Part shown: piece by piece, positions 34,363 through 43,011 of the stretch
Position numbering within the stretch: the first letter of the stretch is position 1
Layout: the number at the start of each line of letters is the position of its first letter
NCBI RefSeq assembly: GCF_014596465.1
Contig: NZ_MECK01000290.1
Span: forward strand, 1-51,881
DNA length: 51,881 nt
Direction: 5' to 3'
From: Streptomyces sp. CBMA123
GTDB lineage: Bacteria > Actinomycetota > Actinomycetes > Streptomycetales > Streptomycetaceae
Notes under the pieces: generated by a model
What the model was told of the DNA's origin: nothing
Databases searched by the model: none
What the model saw: only the letters and a program-made list of their open reading frames with translations
Made by a program: the position numbers and the translations under genes

Positions 34363-34866
34363 TCAGAGCACCCCCCGCAGGTGGTCGACCAGGGCCGCAC
34401 CCCGCGCCCGGTTGACCACGGCGACCAGGTCGATCCGCACCCCGCCCGGTGGGGCGGGCGGCCACTGCGGATCGGACGGCCCGGGGTCGTACCCGGGCCC
34501 GGCCAGCCGGGCGAAGTGCCCGGGCCAGCGTTCGGCCAGCCAGCGCTCCGCCAGCCGCTGCAGCCGGGCGGCCTTGACCCGGTCGATGGCCTCGCTGGGC
34601 TGCTGGAAGCCCCGCTCGGAGCGGGTCTTCACCTCGCAGACCGCGACGGTGTCGCCGTCCAGGGCGACGATGTCCAGCTCGCCCTCGACGCAGCGCCAGT
34701 TGCGGTCGAGGATGCGGAGCCCGGCCTCCGCGAGGTGACGGGCGGCGACCCGCTCCCCGTAGCGGCCGAGCCCGCTCCTGGTGGTGCGGTCCTGGTCCGC
34801 CCGGTCGTCCGCCTCGTTCTCGGCCGCGTTCGGTACGGCCTGGTCCTGCACGATGGTGTTCTGCAT
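34363..34866 (-). CDS. YraN-family endonuclease-like protein
   Basis: A 167-residue UPF0102 protein of the Holliday-junction-resolvase-like nuclease fold. The core is GERVAARHLAEAGLRILDRNW, then CVEGELDIVALDGDTVAVCEVKTRSE with the conserved Glu, Asp and EVK residues near 60-85. Biochemical role is not well known. ATG 34866 has GGAGGT about 8 nt upstream. It is first in the comM-dprA operon. An acidic 32-residue N-terminal extension precedes the fold. Confidence 0.9.
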   Translation of the reverse strand: MQNTIVQDQAVPNAAENEADDRADQDRTTRSGLGRYGERVAARHLAEAGLRILDRNWRCVEGELDIVALDGDTVAVCEVKTRSERGFQQPSEAIDRVKAARLQRLAERWLAERWPGHFARLAGPGYDPGPSDPQWPPAPPGGVRIDLVAVVNRARGAALVDHLRGVL

Positions 34867-34956
34867 GGTGACCACCTCCGCCGAGGAGGCTGCACCACCG
34901 CGCAAGCCGAAGCCGGGAATTACCGGTTGCCTGTGGATAACCCGGGCCTGGGGACA

Positions 34957-34977
34957 ACTCCTGTCACCCGCAGGAGT
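34957..34977 (-). terminator. hairpin after the DUF2469 gene
   Basis: ACTCCTG (34957-34963) pairs with CAGGAGT (34971-34977) around a 7-nt loop, in the 168-nt spacer between the DUF2469 gene and yraN. Weak but well placed. Confidence 0.45.
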
Positions 34978-35034
34978 GAGAAGCCCTCGTCACGCGAAAT
35001 TCGGCTGGACAACGCGGGACGGAGTCGTCCAACG

Positions 35035-35361
35035 TCAGTTCCCGAAGCCGGACTCGTCCGAGGGCAGCTCCAGATCGCTCTTCGCGAGTTCCTCGATGTT
35101 CACGTCCTTGAAGGTCAGCACCCGGACCTTACGGACGAACCGGGCCGGCCGGTACATGTCCCAGACCCACGCATCCGCCATCGACACCTCGAAGAACACC
35201 TCGCCCTGGACCGAGTGCACCTGCAGCTCGTAGTCGTTGGTGAGGTAGAAACGTCGCTCGGTCTCGATCACGTACTTGAACAGGCCGACGACGTCCCGGT
35301 ACTCCCGGTAGAGCTTGAGCTCCATCTCGGTCTCGTACTTCTCGAGATCTTCGGCACTCAT
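35035..35361 (-). CDS. DUF2469-family protein
   Basis: A 108-residue acidic soluble protein: MSAEDLEKYETEMELKLYRE, then EYRDVVGLFKYVIETERRFY and VEFFEVSMADAWVWDMYRP-type sequence. This matches the actinobacteria-restricted DUF2469 family of about 100 residues, whose function is unknown. No membrane segment. It is not linked to any operon by overlap. The start ATG 35361 follows a GAGGGG stretch. Its position next to yraN-comM is conserved in actinomycetes as far as I recall. Confidence 0.9.
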   Translation of the reverse strand: MSAEDLEKYETEMELKLYREYRDVVGLFKYVIETERRFYLTNDYELQVHSVQGEVFFEVSMADAWVWDMYRPARFVRKVRVLTFKDVNIEELAKSDLELPSDESGFGN

Positions 35362-35416
35362 CCAGGCGTCCCCTCAACTTGTCACGTCCACCCATTGTGG
35401 ACCACCGCACCCACGC

Positions 35417-35890
35417 TCAGAGCCGTACCGGATCGACCGGCGGGCCCTCTGCCAGCAGTCGTCCCAGGAAGCCCGCCAGCCCGACCGGATAGACCGTGTC
35501 GGCGGTCCCCCGCAGTTCCTCGACCGTCCACCAGCGCGCCGCGAGCAGCTGGGCGTGTTCGTCCTCGCCCATGCCCGAGTGGTCCAGATCCGTCTCCGCG
35601 GTCCGGGCCAGGTGGAACCACTGCTCCTGCTCGTAGCGCTGTCCCTGAAAGGAGAACGACACCGTGCCGTACGCCACCAAGGGCCCCAGGTCCACACCCC
35701 GCAAGCCGGTCTCCTCCGCGAGCTCCCGCTCGGCGGCCTCCCGCACGTCCTCCCCCGGCTCCAAGCCGCCGCCGGGCGTGAACCACCACGTCTCGTCGGG
35801 GACCGCGGGGTCGGCCCCCCGGAAGAGGAGGATGCGGTCCTGCCCGTCCAGCAGCAGGATCCGCGCCGCCCTGCGACGCTGTGCAGTCAT
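35417..35890 (-). CDS. NUDIX hydrolase
   Basis: A 157-residue NUDIX enzyme with the complete box GGLEPGEDVREAAERELAEE followed by TGL (about residues 38-60), which coordinates Mg and removes nucleoside diphosphate-linked groups. Substrate not predictable; mutT-like. ATG 35890 has GGAG 7 nt upstream. The neighbour upstream is sipZ (113 nt spacing). In S. lividans, sipZ is reported to be followed by a mutT-like gene, which this gene matches. Confidence 0.88.
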   Translation of the reverse strand: MTAQRRRAARILLLDGQDRILLFRGADPAVPDETWWFTPGGGLEPGEDVREAAERELAEETGLRGVDLGPLVAYGTVSFSFQGQRYEQEQWFHLARTAETDLDHSGMGEDEHAQLLAARWWTVEELRGTADTVYPVGLAGFLGRLLAEGPPVDPVRL

Positions 35891-36002
35891 GGCAGCGCTC
35901 CACGCTCCTTCCGTTCGCATCGATGGCGCTACCGATCCTGCCACCCGGCGCGTCCGTCCGGGGCGATGTTCGGCAGAGCGGCCCGGCCCGCGACGGCCGC
36001 GC

Positions 36003-36758
36003 TCAGGAGCTGCGCTCCCGGCGGAACCGACGCGCCAGTCCCGTGACCCCGCCCACCGCCGAGGTCACGACGATCAGCGCCGCGCCCGCAACGCTGGCGT
36101 AGGCGGCCGGCTCCAGCGGTCCCGGGTCCGCGGCCCTCGGGCCCGCGAAACCGTCGAAGGCCGCGGTCCGGTGCAGCAGGCCGGTCCGCCCGGAGGGCAG
36201 CAGAGTGGCCTCGACCCTGGCCTCGACCGCGGTGGCCGGGACGGTCCCGCCGTCGACCTCCAAATGGGTGCGGGAGTCGAGCGAGCCGACCCGGTTGTCG
36301 CCGAGCAGGAACAGCCGGCCCTGCGGCACGGTCACGCTGAACGACTCGCCCTGGCGGCCCTGGGTCGCGAGGTACGGCTCGTCCACCGGTTGTCCGTTGA
36401 CCGTCAGCCGGTGGTCGTCCGCGGTGGTGGCGACGGTGTCGCCGCCGACCGCGACGACCCGCTTGACCATGAGCTCCCCGCCCCAGGCCTGGTCGCGGAA
36501 GACCACCACGTCGCCCCGGCCGATGGCGCCGCCGTCGACCTTGCGGGCGAGCACGGTGTCGCCGACCTGGAGCGTCGGGTGCATCGAGGCGGTGGGGATC
36601 TTGTACGGCCGGTAGTCGACCGCGATCAGGGCGAAACCGCCGATCATCATCAGCAGCCCGAGCGCGAGCGCGACGCCCTGCAGCACCGCGGCGGGCCTAC
36701 GGCCGGGACGGGTGGGCGCGTCCGGCTGGCCGGCCGACTGTTCCACGACACTGCTCAT
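36003..36758 (-). CDS. sipZ: type I signal peptidase (fourth in cluster)
   Basis: A 251-residue membrane-bound serine protease that removes signal peptides. TM1 is at about 25-48 (VLQGVALALGLLMMIGGFALI). The catalytic Ser is in IPTASMHPTL near residue 58, the catalytic Lys in MVKRVVAVGGDTV near 98, and box E is LLGDNRVGSLDSRTH. A second membrane segment lies near the C-terminus (SVAGAALIVVTSAVGG, about 220). Shorter than its neighbours and lacking their long acidic N-terminus. A terminator hairpin separates it from sipY, consistent with it starting a separate unit with the NUDIX gene. The sip letter assignment is by order relative to S. lividans. Confidence 0.88.
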   Translation of the reverse strand: MSSVVEQSAGQPDAPTRPGRRPAAVLQGVALALGLLMMIGGFALIAVDYRPYKIPTASMHPTLQVGDTVLARKVDGGAIGRGDVVVFRDQAWGGELMVKRVVAVGGDTVATTADDHRLTVNGQPVDEPYLATQGRQGESFSVTVPQGRLFLLGDNRVGSLDSRTHLEVDGGTVPATAVEARVEATLLPSGRTGLLHRTAAFDGFAGPRAADPGPLEPAAYASVAGAALIVVTSAVGGVTGLARRFRRERSS

Positions 36759-36828
36759 CGAAACCGTCCACCTCTGGCCGACCGGAGAACACCACTGGCA
36801 CGCCGGTGGCTCGGACGCGAACGCCGAC

Positions 36829-36873
36829 GGGCCGTGGCACGTCCGAGCAGATTACTCGTCGGTACCACGGCCC
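36829..36873 (-). terminator. terminator of the sipW-sipX-sipY unit
   Basis: GGGCCGTGG (36829-36837) pairs perfectly with CCACGGCCC (36865-36873) around a 27-nt loop, 31 nt past the sipY stop codon. It divides sipY from sipZ. Confidence 0.65.
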
Positions 36874-36903
36874 GCGCAAGGGTCGGGGAGGAGCTGGTAG
36901 AGC

Positions 36904-37908
36904 TCAGGACTCCTTCCGGTGCTCCGTCCGGGCCCGCACCCGGCGCACCAGCGGAAGCAGGACGACAGCCCCCACCGCACCGGCCACGGGGGGCGCGACC
37001 GGCAAGGCCGCCGCCAGACCCTTCTGGTCGAAGGTGTCCGGCACCGGGAGCGTGGACCAGTGGCTGACCGGCCAGGCCACCACGAAGGCGCGCCCGATCA
37101 CGTTGTCCACCGGCACGGTGCCACCGCCCGGCTGGTCCATGTGGAAACGGGAGTCGAGCGAGTCGGCGCGGTGGTCGCCCATCACCCAGATCCGGCCGTT
37201 GGGCACCTTCACCGGGCCGAAGGGCTGCGTCCCGCAAGGGGTGTTGCCCGGGTAGATGTACGGCTCGTTGAGCGCGACACCGTTGACCTTGACCGGCCCG
37301 TCGTCCTTGCACTCGACGGTGTCACCGCCGACCGCGATGACCCGCTTGATCAGGTCCTTCTCGTTGGCGGAGGGCATCAGCCCGACGAAGCTGAGCACGT
37401 CCTGCACCCCGCGGACGAAGGAGTTGCTGCTCTGCTGGGTCGGCTCGTCGTTGAGCCAGCCGCCCGGGTCGTGGAACACCACCACGTCTCCGCGCTCGGG
37501 CTCGGATCCGAACCAGGGGGTCAGCTTGTCCACCAGGACGCGGTCGCCGACCTGCAGCGTGTTCTGCATCGACTCGGACGGAATGGAGAACGCCTGGACG
37601 AAGAAGGTCTTGATCACCAGCGCGAGGATCAGCGCGATGCCGATCAGGATCGGCAACTCCTTCAGGAAGGAGCGCTGCTTGCGCGGCTTGGCCGGCGCCT
37701 CCGACTCCGACTCGTCCGCCGACCCGCTCTCCGGCCGCGGGGGCTCCGCGGGGCCGTCCGACCCGGTGCCGTTCTCATCTGCGGTCTGGGCCGCCGTGTC
37801 CTCGACCGCGGCGGAGGGCGCCGAGGACTCGGCGGACCGGCTCACCCGTCCGCCCGGGCCCTCGGGTTCCCCGGCACCTGAGCGGGCACCGATCACCAAA
37901 TCCCCCAC
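36904..37908 (-). CDS. sipY: type I signal peptidase (third in cluster)
   Basis: A 334-residue protein. A cytosolic acidic, Pro/Ser-rich N-terminus of about 75 residues precedes TM1 (LPILIGIALILALVIKTFFV). The catalytic Ser is in IPSESMQNTL near residue 113, and the Lys in DLIKRVIAVGGDTV near 185. Box E is WVMGDHRADSLDSRFH. A C-terminal TM (APPVAGAVGAVVLLPLV) is unusual for Gram-positive signal peptidases but known in Streptomyces Sip proteins. GTG 37908 has GGAGGAG about 7 nt upstream. It lies after sipX across a 242-nt spacer with a hairpin and no gene. Confidence 0.9.
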   Translation of the reverse strand: MGDLVIGARSGAGEPEGPGGRVSRSAESSAPSAAVEDTAAQTADENGTGSDGPAEPPRPESGSADESESEAPAKPRKQRSFLKELPILIGIALILALVIKTFFVQAFSIPSESMQNTLQVGDRVLVDKLTPWFGSEPERGDVVVFHDPGGWLNDEPTQQSSNSFVRGVQDVLSFVGLMPSANEKDLIKRVIAVGGDTVECKDDGPVKVNGVALNEPYIYPGNTPCGTQPFGPVKVPNGRIWVMGDHRADSLDSRFHMDQPGGGTVPVDNVIGRAFVVAWPVSHWSTLPVPDTFDQKGLAAALPVAPPVAGAVGAVVLLPLVRRVRARTEHRKES

Positions 37909-38047
37909 AACGTCTCCTCCCTGCTGTGCGGACGCCTGCGCGCCCGCGCTCAGAGTGCCGCACAGCGGGCACCACGCTCACCACGACCATGAACGCATCA
38001 GGGTTGCCCACAGTGGACTCCCCTGACACCAACACGACCTCGGCACA

Positions 38048-38069
38048 CGGCCGGAACCGCTCCCGGCCG
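38048..38069 (-). other. hairpin in the sipX-sipY spacer
   Basis: CGGCCGG (38048-38054) pairs with CCGGCCG (38063-38069) around an 8-nt loop. The spacer is 242 nt, AT-richer than the genes, and could hold an internal promoter or attenuator. No small gene seen. Confidence 0.4.
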
Positions 38070-38150
38070 CACCTGCACTTCTCTATCACTCCAAGGCATC
38101 CGGCTCGCGGTTCCACACGCACTGTCCGTCCGTTCAGGGACCGCGGCGGC

Positions 38151-39092
38151 TCACTCCGGAGGCCGCCTCGACCGGCGAACGACGAGCGGAAGGATGCCCA
38201 ACACACCCATAACGAGCGGAGGTTCCATGGGAACCGGCCCAACGCCCATCGATTCCGGCGCAGTTCTGGCGACCTCCGGGGTCGCGGCAAGAGCGGAGAG
38301 TGAACCCGGTTCATCGAGTTGATGGAAGCGGCCCAGTGGCCAGGCGATCACGAAGGCGCGACCGACCACATCGGTCAGCGGGACGGTGCCCTGGCCCGGA
38401 TTGCCCATGTGGAAGCGGGAGTCGGCGGAGACGTCGCGGTGGTCCCCCATCACCCACAGCCGCCCCTTCGGCACCGTCACCTTGAACGGCTGCCGCGACG
38501 GCGGGTTGCCCGCCGCGAGGTACGGCTCCTCCACCGGGTGGCCGTTGACGCTGAGCCGCCCCTGCGCGTCACAGCACTCGACGGTGTCCCCGCCGACACC
38601 GATCACGCGCTTGATCAGGTCCTGCTCGTTGTCGGACGGCAGCAGTCCGACGAAGGTCAGCACCTGCTTGGCCGGGCCCAGTACCGGACCGTCGTCGGAC
38701 GGCTTGCGATCGTTCTCCAGCCAGCCGCCCGGGTCCTTGAACACCACCACGTCGCCGCGCTGCGGCTCACTGCCGAACCAGGGGGTCAACTTGTCCACCA
38801 GCACCCGGTCCCCGACCTGGATGGTCTGCTCCATCGAGCCCGAGGGGATCACGAACACCTGGATCAGGAAGGTCTTCATCACCAGCGCCACCAACAGGGC
38901 CACCAGGATGATCAGCGGGAACTCGCGCAGCAGCGAACGCTTGCGCCGACGCGCCGCGCGTCGGGCGCTACGGCGTCGATCGGCGCGGCCGCGGACCGGT
39001 ACGGCCGGGTCGGCCCCGGCGTGGGCAGCCTCGCCCCCGCCCGGCTCCGGGGCCGGGCGGTCGGCGACCCGCCCCCTACCCCTGCTCCCCAT
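38151..39092 (-). CDS. sipX: type I signal peptidase (second in cluster)
   Basis: A 313-residue signal peptidase. An Arg-rich N-terminus (ADRRRSARRAARRRKRS) precedes TM1 (FPLIILVALLVALVMKTFLI). The catalytic Ser is in IPSGSMEQTI near residue 84 and Lys in LIKRVIGVGGDTV near 166. Box E is MGDHRDVSADSRFH. A C-terminal membrane segment follows (MGVLGILPLVVRRSRR). Two Cys in GGDTVECCDAQG correspond to the single Cys pair region of SipY. ATG 39092 overlaps the end of sipW by 17 nt, so the pair is translationally coupled. Confidence 0.9.
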   Translation of the reverse strand: MGSRGRGRVADRPAPEPGGGEAAHAGADPAVPVRGRADRRRSARRAARRRKRSLLREFPLIILVALLVALVMKTFLIQVFVIPSGSMEQTIQVGDRVLVDKLTPWFGSEPQRGDVVVFKDPGGWLENDRKPSDDGPVLGPAKQVLTFVGLLPSDNEQDLIKRVIGVGGDTVECCDAQGRLSVNGHPVEEPYLAAGNPPSRQPFKVTVPKGRLWVMGDHRDVSADSRFHMGNPGQGTVPLTDVVGRAFVIAWPLGRFHQLDEPGSLSALAATPEVARTAPESMGVGPVPMEPPLVMGVLGILPLVVRRSRRPPE

Positions 39093-40092
39093 GACCGTCC
39101 GTCCCCCCGATCGCGGCGAAGGCCGCGGGCCGGTCCAGGCTGGTCAGGCGCGAGAACGGGTAGATCACCCAGTCGGCCCGGCCGATCACTCTGTCCTCGG
39201 GCACGAAGCCCCCGCCGGGCTCGCCGAGGTGGTCGCGCGAGTCCCGGGAGGCGCTGCGGTGGTCGCCCAGCACGAACAGCTTGCCGCGCGGCACCAGGAT
39301 GTCGAAGGGCACGTCGGACGGCTGGTCGCCCGGGTCCAGGTAGGCGGTCTCCTCCACTGGCACGCCGTTGACGGTGAGCGGGGCACCCGGACCGGTGCTC
39401 CGCACCCGGTCCCCGGCGACGCCGATCACGCGTTTGACGTAGACCGTGTCCCCGGCCGGGGCCAGCCCGAGGTCCCGGCCGGCCGAGCGCAGACTGTCCC
39501 AGAACCCCGGCGGCTCGGCCGACTCGGGGAGGAAGGAGCCCGTCCCGTCGAAGACCACGACGTCGCCCCGCTGGGGGTGGCTACCGAAGGCGTAGGCGAG
39601 TTGGTTGGCGATCAACCGGTCGCCGGGCCGCAGGGTGTTCTCCATCGAGCCGGAGGGCACCGTGAACGGACGGGCCACGAACGCGTTCACCAGGAGCAGG
39701 GCCGCCAGGCAGATGCCGACCAACAACAGCAGGTCCCACGAACGCGGTCGCCCGGGTTCCTCGTCGTCGGCCTCCTCGTCGGCCTCGCCGTCGGCCGCGT
39801 CCTCGCCCGCATGCGCCGTCTCGGCCCGGCCCTGGCCCGGGTCCTGGCCGCTGCTGTCGGCACCGCTCTCGGCGTCGCCCTGGCCACTGCCCGAGCCCTG
39901 GTCGAAGCCCCGGCCCTGGTCGAAGCCCCGGCTCTGGCCCGCATCGCCGGCCGGAACCGGCACCGCCCCCGGCACCGCCCCCGCCCCCGTTCCCGCCCCC
40001 GGCACAGAAACGACCGCGGACCGCGACAGCGAGTCCGCACCGGTGGGTGCGGGACTGCTGTCGCGGTCCGCGGGTGGTTCGTGCGTGCTCAT
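39076..40092 (-). CDS. sipW: type I signal peptidase (first in cluster)
   Basis: A 338-residue signal peptidase with a long Gly/Gln/Asp/Glu-rich cytosolic N-terminus (about 115 residues). TM1 is SWDLLLLVGICLAALLLVNA (about 117-136). The catalytic Ser is in VPSGSMENTL near 145, the Lys in VYVKRVIGVAGDRV near 217, and box E is LGDHRSASRDSRDH. No C-terminal membrane helix, unlike the three neighbours, a difference also known in S. lividans. It is the first of the cluster, 77 nt after rplS. The N-terminus contains GFDQGRGFDQG repeats from 18-bp DNA repeats. Confidence 0.9.
   Translation of the reverse strand: MSTHEPPADRDSSPAPTGADSLSRSAVVSVPGAGTGAGAVPGAVPVPAGDAGQSRGFDQGRGFDQGSGSGQGDAESGADSSGQDPGQGRAETAHAGEDAADGEADEEADDEEPGRPRSWDLLLLVGICLAALLLVNAFVARPFTVPSGSMENTLRPGDRLIANQLAYAFGSHPQRGDVVVFDGTGSFLPESAEPPGFWDSLRSAGRDLGLAPAGDTVYVKRVIGVAGDRVRSTGPGAPLTVNGVPVEETAYLDPGDQPSDVPFDILVPRGKLFVLGDHRSASRDSRDHLGEPGGGFVPEDRVIGRADWVIYPFSRLTSLDRPAAFAAIGGTDGHGEQG
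39895..39930. repeat. 18-bp tandem duplication in sipW
   Basis: Two identical units of GCCCTGGTCGAAGCCCCG at 39895-39912 and 39913-39930 with a degraded third copy. In frame, they give the GFDQGR/GFDQGS repeat of the disordered N-terminus. Confidence 0.85.
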
Positions 40093-40142
40093 CGGGCGCT
40101 GAGCTTACCTTGCGGCAGCCCGGCCCCTCGGAGCGATCCGGT

Positions 40143-40161
40143 CCCCCGGCGCGGCCGGGGG
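40143..40161 (-). terminator. terminator after rplS
   Basis: CCCCCGG (40143-40149) pairs with CCGGGGG (40155-40161) around a 5-nt loop, 9 nt past the rplS stop codon. Suggests rplS and sipW are transcribed separately or with read-through. Confidence 0.65.
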
Positions 40162-40169
40162 TCCGTGGA

Positions 40170-40520
40170 TCAGCGGTCGCGCTTCTCCTTGATCTTCGCG
40201 GCCTTGCCGCGGAGGTCACGCAGGTAGTACAGCTTGGCGCGGCGAACCGCACCGCGGGTCACGACCTCGATCTTCTCGACGACCGGGGTGTGCACCGGGA
40301 AGGTGCGCTCCACGCCGACGTTGAAGCTGACCTTGCGGACGGTGAAGGTCTCACCGACGCCGGCGCCGTGGCGACGGATGACGACGCCCTGGAAGACCTG
40401 GACACGGGAGCGGTTGCCCTCGATGACCCGGACGTGAACCTTCAGGGTGTCACCGGCGCGGAAGGCCGGGATGTCGGTGCGCAGCGAGGCCGCGTCGACA
40501 GCAGCGAGCTTGTTGCTCAT
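40170..40520 (-). CDS. rplS: 50S ribosomal protein L19
   Basis: A 116-residue L19, the family length, sitting at the 30S-50S interface. Signatures: [21 protein letters not shown] (about 22-42), [39 protein letters not shown] and the basic C-terminus [16 protein letters not shown] 40520 has GGAG 6 nt upstream. Downstream of trmD in the conserved rpsP-khpA-rimM-trmD-rplS order, but with a terminator hairpin between. Confidence 0.97.
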   Translation of the reverse strand: MSNKLAAVDAASLRTDIPAFRAGDTLKVHVRVIEGNRSRVQVFQGVVIRRHGAGVGETFTVRKVSFNVGVERTFPVHTPVVEKIEVVTRGAVRRAKLYYLRDLRGKAAKIKEKRDR

Positions 40521-40634
40521 GTTGCTCTCCATCGCAGGCGCCACGGGCCGCCTACGGAAGTTCGTCACAATGGGGTGAGCTGCGGGCCGCATCGGCTGGC
40601 GGCGATCCCCCCGTGGCGAGGGCGCCGGTCCATG

Positions 40635-40653
40635 TGTTCCCTACGGAAGGGAA
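40635..40653 (-). terminator. hairpin between trmD and rplS
   Basis: GTTCCCT (40635-40641) pairs with AGGGAAC (40647-40653) around a 5-nt loop, 21 nt past the trmD stop. The 154-nt spacer also likely contains the rplS promoter, not resolved. Confidence 0.5.
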
Positions 40654-40674
40654 CCAGCGACAGACAGCAGCGGC

Positions 40675-41598
40675 CTATTCTTCCACATCACCGGGTGCGG
40701 ACCGAAATCGGCCCAGCTCCTCGTCCCAGGCCAGGCCCAGGACGCTGAGCGCGGCCCGGTCCTTCTTGTCGAAGGCGCCGGCCTGCCAGCGCCCGACCAG
40801 GTCGGGCCGGTTGGCCAGGGTGCGGGCGAAGGCCTGCTCCCGCCGCCACCGGGCGATCTTGCCGTGGTTGCCGCTGAGCAGCACGTCCGGCACGGTCCGG
40901 CCGCGCCACTCGGCGGGCTTGGTGTAGACCGGGCCCTCCAGCAGGTCGGCCATCGCACCGGGGGCGAAGGAGTCGTCCCGGTGGGACTCGGCGTTGCCGA
41001 GCACGCCGGGCAGCAGCCGGGCGATGGCCTCGACCATCACCAGCACCGCGACCTCGCCGCCGGCCAGCACGTAGTCGCCGATCGAGGCCTCGACCACCGG
41101 CATGCGGGTGGCCGCTTCCTCGATGACCCGGCGGTCGATGCCCTCGTACCGCGCGGGGGTGAACGCCAGCCAGGGGCGGCCCGCCAGTTCCTGGGCCAGC
41201 TCCTGGGTGAACGGGCGCCCGCTCGGGGTCGGCACGACCAGCGTGGGCACCTCGCCCGCGGGCCCGCCAGCCACCACCGCGTCCAGCGCCTCGCCCCACG
41301 GCTCGGGCTTCATCACCATGCCGGGGCCGCCGCCGTACGGGCTGTCGTCGACCGTGCGGTGCACGTCGTGGGTCCATTCCCGCAGGTCGTGGAGGTGCAC
41401 GTCCAGCTGGCCGCGGGCCCGGGCCTTGCCGACCAGCGAGATGTTCAGTGGTTCCAGGTACTCGGGGAAGATCGAGACGACGTCGATCCGCATCCCCGAC
41501 TGAGCGCCCTGAACTCCCTGAGCAGCCCGAACAGCGTCCCGGTCGGCCTCCTGGGCTGAATCCTGGACGGCGTCCCGGGGAGTCTGCTCGACACTCAC
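40675..41598 (-). CDS. trmD: tRNA (guanine37-N1) methyltransferase
   Basis: A SPOUT knot methyltransferase that makes m1G37 in tRNAs to prevent frameshifting. Canonical protein starts [16 protein letters not shown] (start 41493, 272 residues) with [49 protein letters not shown] (knot) and [10 protein letters not shown] give the longer GTG start at 41598 because it overlaps the rimM stop by GTGA and has GGAGGA with 6-nt spacing, while the MRIDVV start has only GGGG. This adds a 35-residue Gln/Asp/Ala-rich N-terminus not in standard TrmD. The shorter start remains possible. Confidence 0.93.
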   Translation of the reverse strand: MSVEQTPRDAVQDSAQEADRDAVRAAQGVQGAQSGMRIDVVSIFPEYLEPLNISLVGKARARGQLDVHLHDLREWTHDVHRTVDDSPYGGGPGMVMKPEPWGEALDAVVAGGPAGEVPTLVVPTPSGRPFTQELAQELAGRPWLAFTPARYEGIDRRVIEEAATRMPVVEASIGDYVLAGGEVAVLVMVEAIARLLPGVLGNAESHRDDSFAPGAMADLLEGPVYTKPAEWRGRTVPDVLLSGNHGKIARWRREQAFARTLANRPDLVGRWQAGAFDKKDRAALSVLGLAWDEELGRFRSAPGDVEE

Positions 41599-42155
41599 TC
41601 CGACTCCTCCGGCTCCTCCGAAGCGCCGCCGGCGACGTCGGCCTCCCCGAGGTCGATCAGCCCGGGCGGCGGGGTGATCACGGCCCGCTGGTTCTCCAGG
41701 TCGATGGTCGGCACGATCTGGCTGACGAAGGGCACCAGCACCTCCGTGCCGTCGGCCTTCTCCACCATGAGCAGGTCCTGGTACGGCAGGTGGAGGACCT
41801 CGGTCAGCTCGCCGACCCGGGTGCCGTCGACCAGCACCACGTCGAGGCCGACCAGCTGGTGGTCGTAGTACTCCTCCGGGTCGTCCGGGCGCTCCTCCGG
41901 GTCGACCTCGGAGATGAGCAGGGTGCCCCGCAGCGCCTCGGCCGCGTTGCGGTCCTTGACGCCGGCGAAGCGCAGCAGCAGTCGGCCGCTGTGCACCCGG
42001 CCGGACTCGATGGTCAGGGGCCCGGCCGAGGCCGGGTCGGTGAGCAGGACGGCACCGGGGCCGAGCCGGAGTTCCGGCTCGTCGGTGCGGACCTCGACAC
42101 TGACGTCCCCCCTGATGCCGTGGGCGCGGCCGATCCTGCCGACGACGAGCTGCAC
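41595..42155 (-). CDS. rimM: 16S rRNA processing protein RimM
   Basis: A 186-residue 30S maturation factor that binds S19. The N-terminal barrel starts [21 protein letters not shown], then the hinge with [19 protein letters not shown] and the PRC-barrel [19 protein letters not shown]. The C-terminus [11 protein letters not shown] is acidic. GTG 42155 fits the usual RimM start and has AGGAG 10 nt upstream. A strong terminator separates it from khpA, so rimM-trmD has its own promoter. Confidence 0.95.
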   Translation of the reverse strand: MQLVVGRIGRAHGIRGDVSVEVRTDEPELRLGPGAVLLTDPASAGPLTIESGRVHSGRLLLRFAGVKDRNAAEALRGTLLISEVDPEERPDDPEEYYDHQLVGLDVVLVDGTRVGELTEVLHLPYQDLLMVEKADGTEVLVPFVSQIVPTIDLENQRAVITPPPGLIDLGEADVAGGASEEPEESE

Positions 42156-42276
42156 GGTGATCGTTCTCCTGGGGTTGCTGAGCGAGAAGGCAAAGACAGA
42201 TGGGCGGGGACGGACGGGACGCACGCGGCCGGAGCCGACGGGTGCAGGCCTACCGACCGGGCCGCGGATGCGAAAA

Positions 42277-42311
42277 AGGCCGACCGGGACGACATGCGTC
42301 CCGGTCGGCCT
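42277..42311 (-). terminator. intrinsic terminator of rpsP-khpA
   Basis: A perfect 15-bp stem, 42277-42291 with 42297-42311, 5-nt loop. On the minus strand it is followed by TTTTT (42273-42277), the best rho-independent terminator in the window, 29 nt past the khpA stop. It separates khpA from rimM. Confidence 0.92.
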
Positions 42312-42340
42312 CAAGCCTGACGGCTGAACGAGCAGCAGCG

Positions 42341-42580
42341 TCAGCGAATGCTGTCCACGTCGACCAGGTCGACCCGGACGTTGCGACCGCCGAGGGCGCC
42401 GACCACGGTGCGCAGTGCGCGCGCCGTGCGGCCGCCCCGGCCGATCACCTTGCCGAGGTCATCGGGGTGCACCCGCACCTCGATGGTGTTACCCCGACGC
42501 AGGTTGCGCGAGCGCACCTGCACCTCGTCGGGGTGCTCGACGATGCCCTTCACCAAATGGTCGAGGGCGTCCTCGATCAC
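42341..42580 (-). CDS. khpA: KH-domain RNA-binding protein KhpA-like
   Basis: A 79-residue protein with one KH domain: [28 protein letters not shown], with the nucleic-acid-binding GxxG loop IGRGGR at about residue 46-51. It binds RNA, probably with KhpB in other bacteria. GTG 42580 lies 2 nt after the rpsP stop codon, so the genes are coupled. Small size is normal for the family. Confidence 0.92.
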   Translation of the reverse strand: MIEDALDHLVKGIVEHPDEVQVRSRNLRRGNTIEVRVHPDDLGKVIGRGGRTARALRTVVGALGGRNVRVDLVDVDSIR

Positions 42581-42582
42581 GA

Positions 42583-43011
42583 TCAGGCCTCGGCGGCGGC
42601 GTCGGCCTCAGCCTCGGCCTTGTCCGACTTCTTGGCCTTCGGGGTGATGGCGACACCGGTGGTGGCGTCCTCGAAGCCGGCGACGGCCTTCGCGAACAGG
42701 TGCGAGAAGTCCTCGACCTTGGGCTCGGCGACCTTCAGCGGCTCCGGAGCCGGCAGGCCCTTGAACTTCTGCCAGTCGCCGGTCAGCTTGAGGATGGCGA
42801 GGACCGGCTCGGTCGGCTGGGCGCCGACGGACAGCCAGTACTGGGCGCGGTCGCCGTCGACCTCGATCTTCGAGGGGTTGTAGGTCGGCTGGTAGATGCC
42901 GATCTCCTCGATCGCGCGACCGTCACGCTTGGTGCGGGCGTCGGCGACGACGATGCGGTAGTGCGGGGAGCGAATCTTGCCGAGACGCTTGAGCTTGATC
43001 TTGACTGCCAC
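42583..43011 (-). CDS. rpsP: 30S ribosomal protein S16
   Basis: A 142-residue S16, longer than the usual about 85 because of a C-terminal actinomycete tail. Core: [39 protein letters not shown]. The tail ends [19 protein letters not shown] 43011 has AGGAG about 10 nt upstream. First gene of the operon with khpA. Confidence 0.95.
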   Translation of the reverse strand: MAVKIKLKRLGKIRSPHYRIVVADARTKRDGRAIEEIGIYQPTYNPSKIEVDGDRAQYWLSVGAQPTEPVLAILKLTGDWQKFKGLPAPEPLKVAEPKVEDFSHLFAKAVAGFEDATTGVAITPKAKKSDKAEAEADAAAEA

